The notes under the pieces are model-generated. The model was not told where the DNA came from. It saw only the letters and a list, made by a program, of their open reading frames with translations, and did not search any database. From CAZMUN01 sp964569815 (GTDB lineage: Archaea > Iainarchaeota > Iainarchaeia > Iainarchaeales > GCA-2688035), in contig CAZMUN010000037.1 of NCBI GenBank assembly GCA_964569815.1, positions 1 to 10,044 of the forward strand: a DNA stretch of 10,044 nt, written 5' to 3'. Below are positions 10,010 through 10,044 of the stretch, piece after piece. A program made the position numbers and the translations under genes. Within the stretch, counting starts at the first letter, position 1; each line of letters opens with the position of its first letter.

Positions 10010-10044
10010 TGCCTTAATTTTTCCTATTTTTATTTTATTTAAAT
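10010..10044 (+). terminator. T-rich end after the PRC-barrel gene
   Basis: Repeated T-tracts (CTTAATTTTTCC, then CTATTTTTATTTTATTT) directly after the stop fit archaeal T-run termination. The last bases (TTATTTAAAT) also resemble a TATA box for whatever lies downstream of the window. Confidence 0.4.

Overview
The window looks archaeal. Genes that begin transcription units mostly have a TATA-like box centred 26-28 nt upstream of the start codon and no Shine-Dalgarno (SD) site, which implies leaderless mRNAs. Genes inside operons instead have strong GGAGG/GAGGTG sites and use ATG, GTG or TTG. The proteins fit too: an RPA-type OB-fold protein, a small TRAM-domain protein, an archaeal-type XerA recombinase, a PRC-barrel protein and many tiny membrane or Zn-ribbon proteins. 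A compact DPANN-type genome is my best guess; the phylum cannot be fixed from this sequence alone.

Left part, plus strand (1-4805): an envelope-type cluster. A Cys-rich signal-anchor protein and a 29-aa basic peptide precede an overlapping or tightly spaced run: sulfatase-fold protein 1, a tail-anchored protein, a CelD/BcsL-type GNAT acyltransferase, a 43-aa single-span protein and an 88-aa two-span protein. After an OB-fold protein and a terminator-like hairpin comes a second unit: a 41-aa basic peptide overlapping sulfatase-fold protein 2. Two phospho-/sulfo-transfer-fold enzymes plus an acyltransferase suggest modification of a surface glycan or lipid.

Middle, minus strand (4860-7155): a zincin-type metallopeptidase, a small membrane protein, endonuclease III co-transcribed with a 50-56 aa Zn-ribbon protein, and a TRAM protein whose acidic tail is a 9-nt tandem repeat interrupted by a 100-N assembly gap. 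That gap puts the naive reading frame out of phase, so the real C-terminus lies in another frame.

Right part (7156-10044): a hairpin-rich non-coding stretch (candidate structured RNA), a 52-aa minus-strand basic protein with an L39e-like PxW core, a two-span membrane protein, a 66-aa charged protein, XerA, a nested inverted-repeat structure between convergent genes, and a winged-HTH regulator divergent from a PRC-barrel gene. The regulator/PRC-barrel intergenic region carries three copies of TTATGTATA about 51-52 bp apart.

Most notable observations: the pairing of each sulfatase-fold gene with a tiny basic ORF; apparent loss of a metal-ligand His in sulfatase-fold protein 1; a probable one-base frameshift at the start of the tail-anchored gene; the candidate structured RNA; the nested inverted repeats; and the triple operator-like repeat. 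No CRISPR array, rRNA, tRNA or insertion sequence was seen.
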